DNA of 64,000 nucleotides from Calvatia gigantea (GCA_025093985.1 JACAAK010000003.1:3224001-3288000), one strand, 5' to 3'; shown: positions 25,001 through 36,823, counted from the stretch's first letter. Numbers and translations are program-made. The notes: generated by a model from the letters alone, not told the origin.

Positions 25001-25584
25001 AGGCGCCTTACCTTCGTTGTAAAGAACATTCATGGATTTGGTCTGTTTCAGTGATACCTCCTTCGGAACTGTAATGGAAAGCTCTCCCTCGTCACTCTCC
25101 TGCAACGCAGAGTACACCTTTCTCTTCAACTCTGGATGCCTGTGACAATCATGAGCCTCATTCGAGCCCCCCATGTTGATGTTGGCAACAGCGTCATGCT
25201 GCACAAAGTCGGCTTGATGCCCACCAATAGCAACATTATGAACGACTGAGGGACTTTGAGCTTCATAAAGAGGGTCCTTGGGAGGAACTACGTACTGCAC
25301 TGTCTTGAATGAAGGTGGATTGTTCTTAGTTCACTGCTTGTGGGAACGATGGTGATTTCTGTGTAGCCCTGCGAAGCGGAGACCTCAAGCCACTACTGTC
25401 AACCGAATATGAACATCACATACCCAAAGACTGCCATTGAAGTCGATCTCAAGGACTACTTTTTGGTGACTAGTAAAGACAAAAGCCGTGTCAATCTGGG
25501 TTGGCACAATAGCTGATGAAAGGAGACTTATATGGAGAAGCCACGACGAACATGCTCGCGCTGAAGGCTGATGCGCGTGTCCAT
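19085..25584 (-). CDS. TAF2: TFIID subunit TAF2 with three C-terminal bromodomains
   Basis: TAF2 is the largest scaffold subunit of general transcription factor TFIID and contacts the initiator. The N-terminal M1-aminopeptidase-like fold runs from SHQKVVLEIDF and GYTEITIVPTSSELRTIHLH through WSDSWLVNGLALYITGLF. The zinc site is degenerate (LSHALACQW instead of HExxH), as is normal for TAF2. After HEAT-like repeats and a Pro/Lys-rich linker come three bromodomain-like units: one around 20.8-21.1 kb (FNHPVDPVRD, SNAKLYNAAG), one around 19.6-19.9 kb (FNRPVDPVRD, SNCRKFN) and one at 19.1-19.4 kb (FREPVDPVLLG, NAIKFNG); each keeps the Asn that binds acetyl-lysine. Start: MDTRISLQREHVRRGFSI at 25584. 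Two anomalies: the exon 1/2 junction (25527-25534) has no usable GT, and the second bromodomain changes frame at 19625-19627. Confidence 0.93.
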
Positions 25585-25766
25585 GAACAGACAAGGTCTT
25601 TGGCTGACGACAAATGGCCTTGAGGACCTGAATGGACTGGTTTACGAGCAGGAAAGAGCAAGCAACGAAGTAGAAACGCAGCGGCAGCCACTAAGATGGT
25701 GGTACCAGTTCAAGACGACGCACTCGTGATTATGTAACCACATCCACTTGCACCGTCACATCCACC
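25585..25766. promoter_or_regulatory. short bidirectional promoter between TAF2 and LTV1
   Basis: 182 bases between divergent ATGs of TAF2 and LTV1. Includes the motif CGTGATTATG near 25727, but no element is assigned. Spacing alone suggests shared control of a transcription factor subunit and a ribosome-assembly gene. Confidence 0.5.
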
Positions 25767-27643
25767 ATGCCCCCCCGCAAATCCATATTCCGTCAACCAG
25801 GCGCAAAGCATTTCCAGCTCGTCCATCGGTCGCAAAGAGATCCACTTATACATGACCCAGATACCAGTCGGCACGTATTCAGGCCGTTCGAGAGAGAAAA
25901 CGTCAAAAAAGTTCGTATAATACAATCCCGAGATCAAAATGTTATCTTACCAATCTGCAACAGGGAAAATCTCGTGCTGACCTTGAGACCTTGCTCTCAC
26001 CCTCAGACCTCCAAGGCGACAAAAGTCGCAACGTGGGCGAAGCTGTACTCTACGGTATCTACTACGATGATACAAATTATGACTATATGCAACACCTTCG
26101 CACTTTTGGAGCTCAAGAGGACGGCGTGGATAGCATCCTGATCGAAGCCTTAATACCGAAGAAAAACCAAGGCAACAAAAAGACAAGCAACCTGGTATTA
26201 CCGCAAGAAGTGCTACCTTCTATGTCGGAGCTCCCAAGGAATCACGAGTCACAAGAAGCAGTTCCAACAAGCATTGCGGGTTTCCAGCCGGACATGGACC
26301 CTCATCTTCGGCAAGTGCTGGAGGCCCTGGAGGACGACAGCATTTGTGGATGATGATCTAGCCGACGACTTCTTTGAAGAGCTTATAGACACCGGGGAGC
26401 GGGCAAGCGATGACGAAGTGAATTTTGAATTTGATGAAACTAACCCCAAGGGTGTGGAAGACGAGAACTCAGGCCCGGGCGATGAGGGCGAAGGCAGAAC
26501 AAAAGGATTAGGCTGGGAGGAGAGGTTCGCAACGTTCAAGAAAAATCAAACAAGAAAAGAACAGGGCGCAAACAGTGATGATGAGTTTTCATCCGAGGGG
26601 GATGATACGATTGGGGGACTGCCTAGGATATCGGTCGTAGGCGGTAAGGTTAAGAGAAGGCGAAAGGGATGTAGCGATGCTTCGAGTTACAGCATGAGTA
26701 GCTCGTCTATGTACAGAAATGCAGCCCTCCAAACGCTGGACGAGAGGTTTGATCAGGTTCGTTTCCAGGCTTGTGCATGTATCCCGTTTTATATACCTTC
26801 CCGTAGATCATAGAAAAGGAGTATCTCGAGGAAGAGGGTGAAGAAACGCCAACGTCCTCTGATGAAAATGAGACCGATGGTGCACCAGAACTCGTTACTT
26901 CACGTGAAGACTTCGACGCGATGGTCAACGAATTCTTACATGACTACGAAATTTTGGGAAGGAAATTGAAACCTAAGCTCGCCGGGGATACTGCCACTGA
27001 TAAATTGGGCACGATCCGACGTGCCCTGGGCCACGATGATCGCGCATGGCGGGTTAGCAATGATGAAGATAACAACATCAAAGACACAACGGCACCCGGC
27101 GTGACCTTGGAAGAAGATAGATGGGATTGCGAGACAATTCTCAGTACGCATCTCTAAAGTTTCAACACCCAATAGCACTTTACGTTTTTCCCACAGCGAC
27201 ATACTCGAATCTTGAGAATCACCCCCGCGTAATTCAAGTGTCCAAGTCGAAAGCCGTGCCAAAAATCGCGCTTGACCCAAGGACGGGGTTTCCCTTGGTT
27301 GGCGGGCTCCCCAACATCGTGACAAGAAAACTTGCGCCAAACCCCACGAACGACGCTGAAAGTAATCCTGATGATACCGAAACCGAGAGCACAGGTAGGC
27401 TGCCCGTTCAACCTCAACATGCTATTTTCAACATACCCGGTAATTGCAGTGCCCAAGCGCGTTACAATTTCCCGATCCCGAGAGGAATCGAAGGAAGAAA
27501 AAAAGGATAGAAAAGCAGCGGCAAAGAGGGAGAAGCAAACACGACGAGCAGAAAAGAGAATGACCAAAGAGAAGTTCGAAACTGAGCTGAAGAATCAGAA
27601 ATGGATGTTGGCGAATAAAGCACAACGGATTAAAAAATTGTAG
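25767..27643 (+). CDS. LTV1: 40S ribosomal subunit assembly/export factor LTV1
   Basis: LTV1 joins late pre-40S particles and is removed after phosphorylation by casein kinase 1 (HRR25), a kinase also encoded in this window at 54 kb. N-terminal FRQPGAKHFQLVHRSQRDPL is the family signature, followed by HVFRPFERENVKK and then GKSRADLETL after an intron. The middle is acidic (DDDLADDFFEELIDTG) with WEERFATFKK. The C-terminus holds DFDAMVNEFLHDYEILG and a Lys/Arg-rich coiled coil ending KAQRIKKL with the stop at 27643. The DFDAMVNEFL block and the basic tail are typical of fungal LTV1. Frame break: between LEALEDD and AFVDDDL (about 26336-26342) there is one surplus base and no possible intron. 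Confidence 0.94.
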
Positions 27644-27794
27644 ACTGGATTTCTAGTTTCACTAATCAGATACCATGACCCTAATCAGTGACGCAATCGC
27701 CCTGTTTCTGGCATCATTCACCACCAGTTACCACTCTCACTCCATCCTTCTCTTGTTACCCTCTCTCACAACACAATCTACTGGCGCACCTGCG

Positions 27795-30700
27795 ATGCCC
27801 GTGACCTTAACGACACTGCTACCTGTGATCATTGTACTTCTCGTTTTATCACCTACAGGAAGCTACGCTTTCGGAGCGGGTGACATACCTGATTTCGCTT
27901 ATCTAAATGGTGAGGTTTTCGAATCAAATTGAGCTCGGGAAGTGACTGATGTCGCCGATCACAGACAAGGCGTTTAGGCATGGCGACATCGAAAGCATAC
28001 TAGAAAACCTGGTCAAACACGCTGGTGGTCCAGCGATAGGGGGCGCTGGCTTGTTGGGCTTCGCAACTTCTGTCCTCAAAGCAGCCACTGGGGGCTCAAA
28101 GTTTAACAAAATGGATGTCAAGAGGGTTTACTTTGTGAGGCCTCGTTACCTGTGTTCCCTCCAGCTTTCACTAATTAATTCACCCCAAACAGGGCAATTG
28201 GCTTCGAGATTATTCCCAGGTAATCGGATATATTCGTCGGGATTGGGTCTAAGGCTGACTAGGGTCTTAAAGGCTATGGACATCGCTGGACTGAGCAAGC
28301 TCAGTGCCGATACTATTACTTTAATCATCGCCGTTTTGGGTTTTATGGTAACTCCGTCGCCCCGTATCCTTTTTTTTTTATATCTAACGATCGACTAGAC
28401 CTTTGGTTTCGCCACACAAGAATTTGAGGTCACCCAAGACCGTCTTGGAGTTTACCTTCCGGTGGTATGTCTCATGACCCCTAAATCCGCGTACCATGCC
28501 TCAAGCAAACAACTTTAGGAACACATCGACAACCCCAAGTAGGTCCACCCAACCGAATACTGTCTTGTTTGAACTAAACATTTCCCTACAGAGGGTATGC
28601 GGAAAACGAGGGGGATGCGAGGCGAGTCCACTCAAAACTGCGGCCTCCGGTTGATCCGCGCGAGCTTGAAATTGATGAAAGGACTGGCATGAAGGTATTG
28701 TGCCTTTTATGGGCTTGCACGCGATCGTGACCTTTGCCCTGTAGAAATACATGGCGTCGGAAAATGAAGGCTGGGATACTTCAACTGCGTTTATTCGTCG
28801 CACGTTGAAGGCTTGTATTGAACACGGTCGTAGTGCAGGTGGTCGAGAGGACACAGACCTGTTTGAAGCTTTCCGCCTTCTCGGCACCGGTCTCCACACC
28901 CTTGAAGACCTTTTAGCACACAGCAATTGGTGTGAGGTGTCTCTCAGGAAGATGGGCTATGAGGGCGTCTTTTGCCATGTTGGGGACAACGGTGATTATC
29001 CCTCGTTTACTCATTTCTGCTTAAAGCAAACGATTAACTTCCATTGCAGTCATCATCGATACTCCTAACGGTCCCGCGCCTCCTCTTATCACAGGCACAT
29101 TCGGCGGTAAGTTTGAAGCATATCTCATTGAGGATCTCGTCTCATTCTATAATCAGGTGCGGACTTCTTGCATTCCCTACTTGGAGAAGCCGGAGAGTGA
29201 GCAGTATATGCGGTAACCATGCTTATATACTGAATCTGACCTTTGGAACAGCAAACTGAGCCAAGCCAGTGTGACTGACCTCGCCAGCAAGATGGACCAA
29301 GTAGGTAACTCAAAGTGGGCAAGGAATATCAACTGATGAAGCACAGGCCTCACAAGGAGGAGATTCAAACGTCACCGCATTCAAAGCAATCCTCGGAAAA
29401 CTTCCAATTGGTGGAAATCAGGATAAAGTAAACAAGACTAACGAGATGCACGAGCAGTCCAAGGCTTATCACTTTGACCCCAACAATGTTGCACCTCCGG
29501 AGGTTCAACGCCAGCTCCTTGACGTCTTGAGATGGCGCGATGATATCATGAGAGAAATTACGGAAAAAATTGAAATGGTTCCCGGCCTAACTGAGTTAGT
29601 CGACGAATTTACCAACGCCATGAATGCTTGTACGTGGTTCCGCGCTCGTCCGGTCACCCCGATACCTGATCCTGTATGCTGTCGTTATAGATGTCTATAC
29701 TATCCTGGCTCCTTATGTCGTCGTAAGTCTTCTCAAATGCATAATGGTCACTACACCCACCCACTCGTGACAGCCAATGATCACCCAGGTATCTGGAATT
29801 TTGGACGAAGGAAGCAAAACCGTCATCAACAGTGAGGATCAATACCAGGTTTGAATTGCGTAACGCTGTGTCAGCCTATCCTCAGCCTTTTACACCAGGT
29901 GTTTGACAACCCTGACGCCTCAGACCCTTCTCATAGTCTTCTGTCAAAGGTACGGGATACCATCCTCCACCTCTCCGCACCTCATTAAGAACTTCGACTC
30001 AATTTTAGGATCATTTTGGACTCATCCTCAACGAGCCTGCCGGGAAAATTGCTCAAATTATTGTTGAACATAGTGTCAACTTGATCGTCCAGGTAAATAA
30101 AATATGGAATTGCTCGTGAGATACTCTTGGCCAATCCTTGTTTAGGCATGGTCGGACAACAGCGATCCCGATTCTGTTCTGGACATGGTGGGCAATGAGT
30201 GTTCAGTGAATCAGAAATTATTGTTAATTCGTGCTTTAGATTCTTGAGGCTTTCCATCACCCATATTATGCAACAGGGAGTTCTCGAATTCAACACCAGA
30301 TGTTCGAACACATGGAGAGGTGGTTGGATGGGTTAGGTCCTGATGAAGCTCGTCAAGTGATTGAACGTTTGACTAAGGTGCCCACACACCTTCATTGACG
30401 AGGAACTCACACTAAAACCATGTAACAGCAAAGTGTTCGTGAACACAAGAATAAACGCGTCGGCTCAGAAGATATGAATTTTGAGGAACCTGGATATGGG
30501 GGACACAGCTACGGTGCTCCTTCCCATCAACCTCAGGGTTCCGCTCGACGTAAGTTAAGTGAGCGATGGGTATCATTCCGACACCTAACGTCGATTACAG
30601 GCTACCGGCAAAGCAGTACCGCTTATCCGGAAGGAGCGTACTCCAGCGGCGGGGGATCTTCAGGCAATACCTTTGATACTGGTCGCACGCAGTATGGAGA

Positions 30701-31661
30701 GAGTGACGGATATGGAACTCAAAGCCAGTCCGGCCAAGGATACGACTCGAGCACTTACGGGCGTGGCGGCGGCGGTCGATATACTGACGATGGGAGTTCC
30801 CAGGGACGACATCACGGGCAACAGGCCGGTTATGGCGATAATGAGCAGCAAACCTACGATAATGATGCATATCGCGGTGGCCGCAGGCAAGAATCCGATC
30901 AGTCGTACTCTCAGGACTACGGTTCCCGACGACGAGAGAATGAAGGATACGGTGGACGCAGGCAGGACGAGGGCGAAACCCGCCCCTCCTTTGGAGGAAG
31001 TTATGGACAGGCAACATACAGTGGTGGGTATTTCCAGGGCGGCGGCGGTTATCAGGAAGGCGAGAGCTATGGTCGGCAACAACGTCATGATGACGATAAT
31101 CGCAGTTCGAGAAGGGGCGATGGCCAAGAGTCATACGGTGTTGGTCAGCCTAACAGGTCCCGACGCGGTGATGACGAAGGATATGGTCACCAGCACAAAC
31201 AAGATGATGACAGTTACAACTCGTATGGTGGGGTAGAATATGGTCGCTCGGAAAGTTCCTCTCGACGGGACAACGATGATGACAGCCATCGTACTCACCG
31301 TCAGGACCAGGGTTACACTTCCTCGCATGGTCAAGCTGAGGACATCGAATATAGTTCACACTCCCATCGCCGCGGTGATACTGGCGACGACTACGGACGT
31401 CGTGGGCGATACGAGGAGGATGACGAAGGCCTTGGCACTCGTCTGGAAGGCTATGGTGGTCGTGACGGGGGCGCTGGTCAGCGCACAGAAGGTTACGAGC
31501 GGAGTGGTTATCATAACAGTTCGGGCTATAACCCTAACTATGGTAGGGACGAAACTTACGGTGCAGAACGCCTCAACATTCGCGACGATAGCGATGATGA
31601 GGGCCACCATGGCCGGGGGAAGCATGACCGTCATCACCGCCGCAAAAACTCGGACGATTGA
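27795..31661 (+). CDS. het-c: HET-C heterokaryon-incompatibility-type protein
   Basis: Het-C family, known from Neurospora and Podospora; the cellular role is poorly defined (links to vegetative incompatibility and glycolipid transfer or secretion have been made for fungal het-c genes). A signal peptide (LLPVIIVLLVLSP) ends just before the conserved GAGDIPDFAYL; then after introns come KAFRHGDIES, DVKRVYFGNWLRDYSQ, GLSKLSADTI and FATQEFEVTQDRLGVY, EHIDNPK. The first half of the gene is cut into many small exons. The last exon (30601-31661) codes for a low-complexity tail of about 350 residues rich in G, Y, S, R, D and Q, with repeated GYG and RRGD motifs. The start at 27795 is chosen because the signal peptide begins there; an in-frame ATG at 27675 would add 40 residues before it. 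Confidence 0.9.
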
Positions 31662-32461
31662 ACAACAAGAATTCTTTGAATCTGGAAGCTCCGACTTATA
31701 CCAGAGATCGGAAGGCGAACATAAGGACAGACGTGATAGACCTTAGTCTTGTACCATCATCTTCAGAATACGCTCGAGTTCACCACATTCTCCGTTCCCC
31801 CCTTGTTGCAAGGCCGACCTGTTATTTCCGACGGCGGCATTTATGAGAAGTAGAACATAAGGCATCGGTCTTGATTTTCGTAAACTGTTTGGAGGAAGAA
31901 ATGAATATGTACACTTATATGTAGCATGAATATGAGATGCCGATCAATGGTGTTCTCACATCTCGGAAGGTGCAGAAGTCCACACAAGGTACACCGGAGG
32001 TTGGACGAGGGAAGGCTTGGTTATGTCTGCTTTCCGGGGCAGTAGTTCGCATCGTCTCTCTCAAACGACGAAACGTCAACCGAAAATAGATGCTGGGTGT
32101 GGCATATCTCTACCAAAGTCAACGAAATCGCGGATCCCGCGATTTATCCCCGCTGGATTTGACGCAACTAGGTTGAGGAGTGAGCTGGAAGTGTTCAAGC
32201 TATAGTGACTTGGGCGTTGAGTCAGACCAATCAATTACCACTTTCCAGCGTAAGATATACCGAGGTAAAACAAAAAAAGGATCACGTTATATAACAACCT
32301 GATCTACCACGCTGACAACCCACCACTTCCTAAACTCCGAAGGGTTGACTCTTCCATACTTTTGTTTCCCACCTTCGCAACCTCCGCACTTAGATAGGAC
32401 TTATTCCCAAAGAATTGTCAGGTGGGGTTGTCTAGGAGGTCCGCCTTAACAAGACGGGGAA
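31662..32461. other. intergenic region between convergent HET-C and SEC14
   Basis: 800 bases between the two stop codons. Short ORFs (for example 32017-32205) show no recognisable domain. Expected to contain the two 3' ends; nothing else is supported. Confidence 0.45.
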
Positions 32462-33715
32462 TCAGGCAGCTGGAAGTCCCGTCGTTAATGCCCCGTCTTC
32501 ACTTGTTTCTCGCGCGGCTTGTGACTGGTGTCCCCACCCCTTCCTTCCATCCTGCCACGGCCCTGCACCACTTAGCTCGCACCCGCCCAATCCTTCACAG
32601 GTACATTGACCACCCAGAGAGGCTGGAAGTGCCTCGGCATCGACGAGTTCCAGCAATACGCGCTTGTAATCACTTCCAAGTATGTCAATCTTTGCCACCG
32701 TCTCTTTTGGCAACCACGACTTGATCACATTCCATATTATGGCGAAGGTTGAAGGGGCATTAATGATGACAAGCTGCCCCATTCTATAAGTGAGAAGCAT
32801 TTGAGATTAAGCGTGTTCGAGGGAGTCGAGGACTTACGTTTCGGGGTAATAGTCCTGGGATATTTGGAAAGAGTTCTTTGCAATAGCCTTGACTTGCCAA
32901 AAGTGACTCAGTCTGTGTAAACGGCTGGAATCAGCTCATTTTCGGGATGGAGAGAGAAAATACCCAAAGCCTTTCAAATCAACTATGCCAAGGGTATTCC
33001 CAATGTGCCTACCTGCCGCACGAGTTGCCGCTGGAAGGACTTCACGTGGGAGCTAAGACCGAATCTACTTTAACCTCTTGAATACGACTGGGGTGTTCAG
33101 GGACTTACGCATTCTGCACTGACGAGAATAGTCTCCCAGTGTCTTTCCGGCGTACAGACCTTGTATAGGCTAGCTAGATCCACCCTACCAAGGGTTTGGA
33201 TGTTTATGGGCCGTCCCTTCTGTTGGGTTTTTAAGCAAACATTCTGGCAATCCTTTTTCCCAATTACCTTGTCTATCTACAGCTTTGTTAACCCAGTAAT
33301 CGTATGAGCACCTTTTCTCTACGCACTTTGTGGAACCACATTGGCCAACACTCGAAAACAGCATCTCTTTCTGGGTACTGAAGGAAGATGAGCAGAGTCA
33401 GCAAAGCCAAGAAGGTTTACCCACATCAAAGGGGTCGATTTCTGCGTAGAGTTTGTCAATCCCAACGCCCTGGCAAGTCTTTCTCCATTGTTGACAATTC
33501 GCAAACATCCTTTTCGATTGTGCGAGGTCAAAGTTACGTGCCTTCAAAAATCGCCTACGTGTACAGTGAGTACCCGTGCGAAGTGGTTGAGGCGGAACAA
33601 CCCACAGAAGAGTCTCGTCATCCGTCCCAATAGTATCCCCTTCATGAAGGAGGGATTCTTGAACCATTTCCTGCCTAAACTTGTGCAGGGTTTCGCCTTG
33701 GGTTTGGTTCATCAT
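32462..33715 (-). CDS. SEC14: SEC14-type phosphatidylinositol/phosphatidylcholine transfer protein
   Basis: CRAL-TRIO lipid-transfer protein acting at the Golgi and endosomes. CRAL-TRIO N part: TLHKFRQEMVQE, then after introns RFLKARNFDLAQSKRM and CQQWRKT. Lipid-binding domain: GRPINIQTLGRVDL, ERHWETI, GNTLGIVDLKGFG, LSHFWQVKAI, YYPE, MGQLVIINAPSTF, IIWNVIKSWL, KIDILGSDYK, and the typical end LPASLGGQCTCEG with GGCELSGAGPW. The gene has about seven short introns. The start at 33715 (MMNQTQGE) is the first ATG after an in-frame stop. The short tail after the GPW motif is low in conservation. Divergent from MED11 across about 310 bases. Confidence 0.92.
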
Positions 33716-34023
33716 AGCAGTGGCTGTTCAAGCGGGCTCAAGGTATGGAGCGTAGCGGTTGCGCTGGACGTGACTGAGAGCTTAAACGAGGTGCAACCTG
33801 GGGTAGGGGGTTAAATCTGGGAAATCAGCGAAACGTACGACTGTACTGCGGTAATAGTGTATGAGCAATATACATAACACATGAAACACATTTGGCAGGA
33901 GACCTTGAGATGGCATCTGTGATGATCACGATGAGCGCTGAAGAGGGCTGAAATATTGAATGTCTGAACTGGCTGGAAGTCAATATAAGCTTATGTCATA
34001 TCACCTCCCACCGACGTCTCCCC
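33716..34023. promoter_or_regulatory. divergent promoter region of SEC14 and MED11
   Basis: 308 bases between divergent start codons. No specific element recognised; assigned by position. Confidence 0.4.
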
Positions 34024-34665
34024 ATGAACGACCAGCAACCTCCCGATCAGTCAGAAATCGATCCTATATGGACCACAAGTCGTACTGCGCGTCAAATATA
34101 CGCCCTTAGTCAGGTTGAAAAGGTACGCAGATGTTTGTCGGCACGGCTGTGTGATCTTCATCAAGAACGACAGGACATCACTCGCCTCCTTTCCCTTGCT
34201 GCCTCTTCTATTTCCCTCCTCACTCTCCCACAGACCGACAGTCCCGAAGACAATCTCCCTCAGGGTGAGGAGAGATCCGAGCAGTTCGTCCTCGAAGTCA
34301 GCGAATATTTTGAGCGTCTTGACGTGCGCCTATGATATTAGATCTCTCAGATTCCGTCAAAGTATTCACTGTGATACACCTAGGCCGTCCAAGTCGCGCT
34401 GCGGTCGTCATTAGCGCACATCCGTCATTCACGCATCGCGCCGTCGGCAATCAATGCCCCACCACCCAATTTTATCCCTCCTTCTCTCGGCGTAGGTCTC
34501 CCTCCTGAAGCGGACGGTGCATTACGCATCAATCGCGGTCTTCAAGAAGAGAGGATTGAGCGAGATGCTTGGAAGGGCGTATTGGAGGCTTTGAAGCGAG
34601 TGAAGGCCACTCAAGATGCTGTGCGGGATACAGAAATGTCGGACTTGGCAACTGGTGCGCAGTGA
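34024..34665 (+). CDS. MED11: mediator of RNA polymerase II transcription subunit 11
   Basis: MED11 is a small helical subunit of the mediator head module. Three exons: the first ends at QVEK, the second starts DITRLLSLAASSISLLTLP and ends YFERLD, the third starts AVQVALRSSLAHIRHSR. Conserved points are the aromatic/hydrophobic IYALSQVEK and the EQFVLEVSEYFERLD helix. A proline-rich loop (APPPNFIPPSLG) is followed by a charged helix (RIERDAWKGVLEAL written within the frame) and the stop at 34665. Both introns have canonical ends and keep the frame. It is convergent with tubulin cofactor A; only 69 bases lie between the stop codons, so the 3' ends probably overlap. Confidence 0.85.
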
Positions 34666-34734
34666 CATGGAGCCGAGGTATGTATGTGATTACGGTAGGG
34701 CGTGAAATTCTGAAACACGACTTATTGGCTCAAG

Positions 34735-35239
34735 TCACGCTTCAGTGAGCTTGAGAGCCCCTTTGAACTCCTCTGTATCCGCCATGTCTGATATACCTTC
34801 CACCTGTCGCTGTGGTTTGTCACAATATATCAAGGTCCTTCCACACCTTGGGAGATGAGACTCACGAGGAGGTCTTTCAAGTCTCCAATCGCTTTGTCAA
34901 GCTTCTTTCCGGTGTCTGCGATCATTTTCTCTGATTCCTCGATCATTCTTTTCTGTAACGCAAGACCGTATCATTCTGTGTTTTGCAGAGCAGCTTAGCC
35001 GGGTACACATACTGTATTCTTGATGTACCACTCTTCCGTGTTTTCTGCGACGAAGTTGTCCAATTTCTTACCCAGGTCCTCAACTTCCTTGCGGTATAGA
35101 GTTGCTTCTTTTTTGTATCTAGATATTGAGTTTGGCACATATCAGTTACAACACTTCACGTTATATACTCCTCATCTTACCTCTGCACAGTCCCAGACTT
35201 GATCTTCAGTTGCTTTTGAATCGCGGCAATCTCACTCAT
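34735..35239 (-). CDS. TBCA: tubulin-binding cofactor A (RBL2/TBCA)
   Basis: Small three-helix chaperone that captures beta-tubulin before heterodimer assembly. Exon 1 codes for MSEIAAIQKQLKIKSG; following exons give YRKEVEDLGKKLDNFVAEN, EEWYIKNT and KRMIEESEKMIADTGKKL with DKAIGDLKDLL; the last exon ends EEFKGALKLTEA. The spacing of Lys/Glu heptads and the YRKEV...KL...EEWYIKN pattern fit the family, as does the total of about 110 residues. The introns are GT-AG and about 55 bases each. The start at 35239 is the only ATG that gives a typical N-terminus. Confidence 0.88.
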
Positions 35240-36823
35240 TGCAAGTATGGGAAGACTATTGGTGTGACGAAATGCTGTTCACGTTTGGTTGTTATTGATG
35301 ATTTCATCACTCCCAGGATTAGAAAAGAAAAATAAAAAGGTTTTCACTGTATTTGTGAAAGTGCGAGAAATCCTACGTACAACTATGGGCTAGAGAACAA
35401 CCTCGTACAACACAGTGAAAAAATGGTGAAAAAGGTAATACAAACACAGACATAAACCACGGGGGAAAGACAAGGGACGCTCAACCTAATGTCTAGCGTA
35501 TGCGGCGAAGGGGAGACATGACCAGGGCATGAAAATATCAGGTGTAGAATGTATCCTACTAAAGGGATGAACCAATGACCAGCGACAACTGCAAGCAGCG
35601 CCAACTGGGAGAAGCATCGAGCTTCGTCATGCCCGCTATGGAGGCAAACGCACTGGCCCCCAATGAATACGAACAGAGAATCGACGCGGCACACGCAATC
35701 CGAACAGGTGAAAGGGACTAGCCCCGCCAGTAGAACGGAGAGCGGCGGCGATCATGATCCAAAGCGATCCAAGGACGAGAAAGGCAAAGCACGCCTAGCG
35801 AGGTAAGGTTCTCCAACTGAGGACTCCACCGTACCCATTCTCCTCAAGCTACAAGCTAGCGTACCTGTGGGTAGATTACCACATAACGCCAAGACATCGA
35901 GAACCCGCGGGAGCGTCCAACAAAGAGTAGTGGGGGGTAAGGGGGGGGGAGGGGTGTGGGAAGTAGAAAAGTCGTAGTTGCGACATCAGGGTCATTCAAA
36001 TCATAATGATGATAGAAGTAGGATGAAGTGATAAATCACGGCAATAAAATATGTGAGGATTAAAACATCAAGCACCATTACACGAAAGGCCGAATCCAGA
36101 GGGCTATTGCTAATGCAAGCGAGTGTTATTCTTGCGAGGTCCTGAGATCATCGGATAAGTTTGACAGAACAAGGCCGGTGTATTGGCCACGCGAGGCACG
36201 TAACCACAATTAAGTGGTCGTACGCCTCAAGCGAGAGATGGAGGTAAAGGACGGGATGTAATTGGAGGGCAACGATGAGGGGAAAGGAAGGGGAACAAGA
36301 CTGCACCACAGGGCGAAATGGGGCTCACACTCATAGAGGGAGCCGCACATCTCAAGCGACCCGGGGTCTTGTGACAGTATCGTGCCTCCGAATAGATCAA
36401 CCAGAACCTGGTGTCCATCAATTGTCGTCGAAACTTGGAGATCTTCCGAGTGATTTCACTGGCATTCGAGCGTAACACAATTGGCCACAGACCAACGGAC
36501 GCAACCAGAGAACCAGACGTGCAGCACGGCTACAAAAGAATCTCGCAAGAGAGCTTGAGGTATGCCACGGGCAAACCTAAGCCCAAGCCGCATGTGATAA
36601 GGTGCTGATGGAAAAATGGTGACGATGGGAAAACAAAAAAAGTGATGCAGATGGAATGTAAGTGATAATGTGAGGTGGTGATGCTGATGAGGATGGTCCG
36701 TGTCATAAATGCAACAGTTACCTGCCCTGGCAGGTATTAACTCGAAAGCGGCGGATCAGGATCGAGTACGTTTTGGTCATTATTGTTCTTTTTCGAACCG
36801 CCGAGTGAATGATTGCCGAGCAA
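35240..36823. other. 1.6-kb gene-poor region between TBCA and the first bHLH gene
   Basis: Upstream of TBCA and downstream of the 36.8-kb bHLH gene (both minus strand). Short ORFs on both strands (for example 35383-35694 minus) have no recognisable domain. A long G-rich run lies at 35932-35960. Probably long 3' UTR plus promoter; nothing else supported. Confidence 0.4.
35932..35960 (+). repeat. G-rich tract with four G-runs (potential G-quadruplex)
   Basis: Four runs of at least three G (six, nine, four and three) separated by loops of one to three bases on the plus strand. This satisfies the standard G-quadruplex pattern. It lies about 700 bases upstream of the TBCA start and about 870 bases beyond the bHLH stop. 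Confidence 0.7.

Noticed and set aside
30595..31637. Long ORFs in other frames and on the minus strand opposite the HET-C tail
   Set aside because: They are shadows of a low-complexity GC-patterned exon; the glycine/tyrosine frame is continuous with the conserved HET-C exons.
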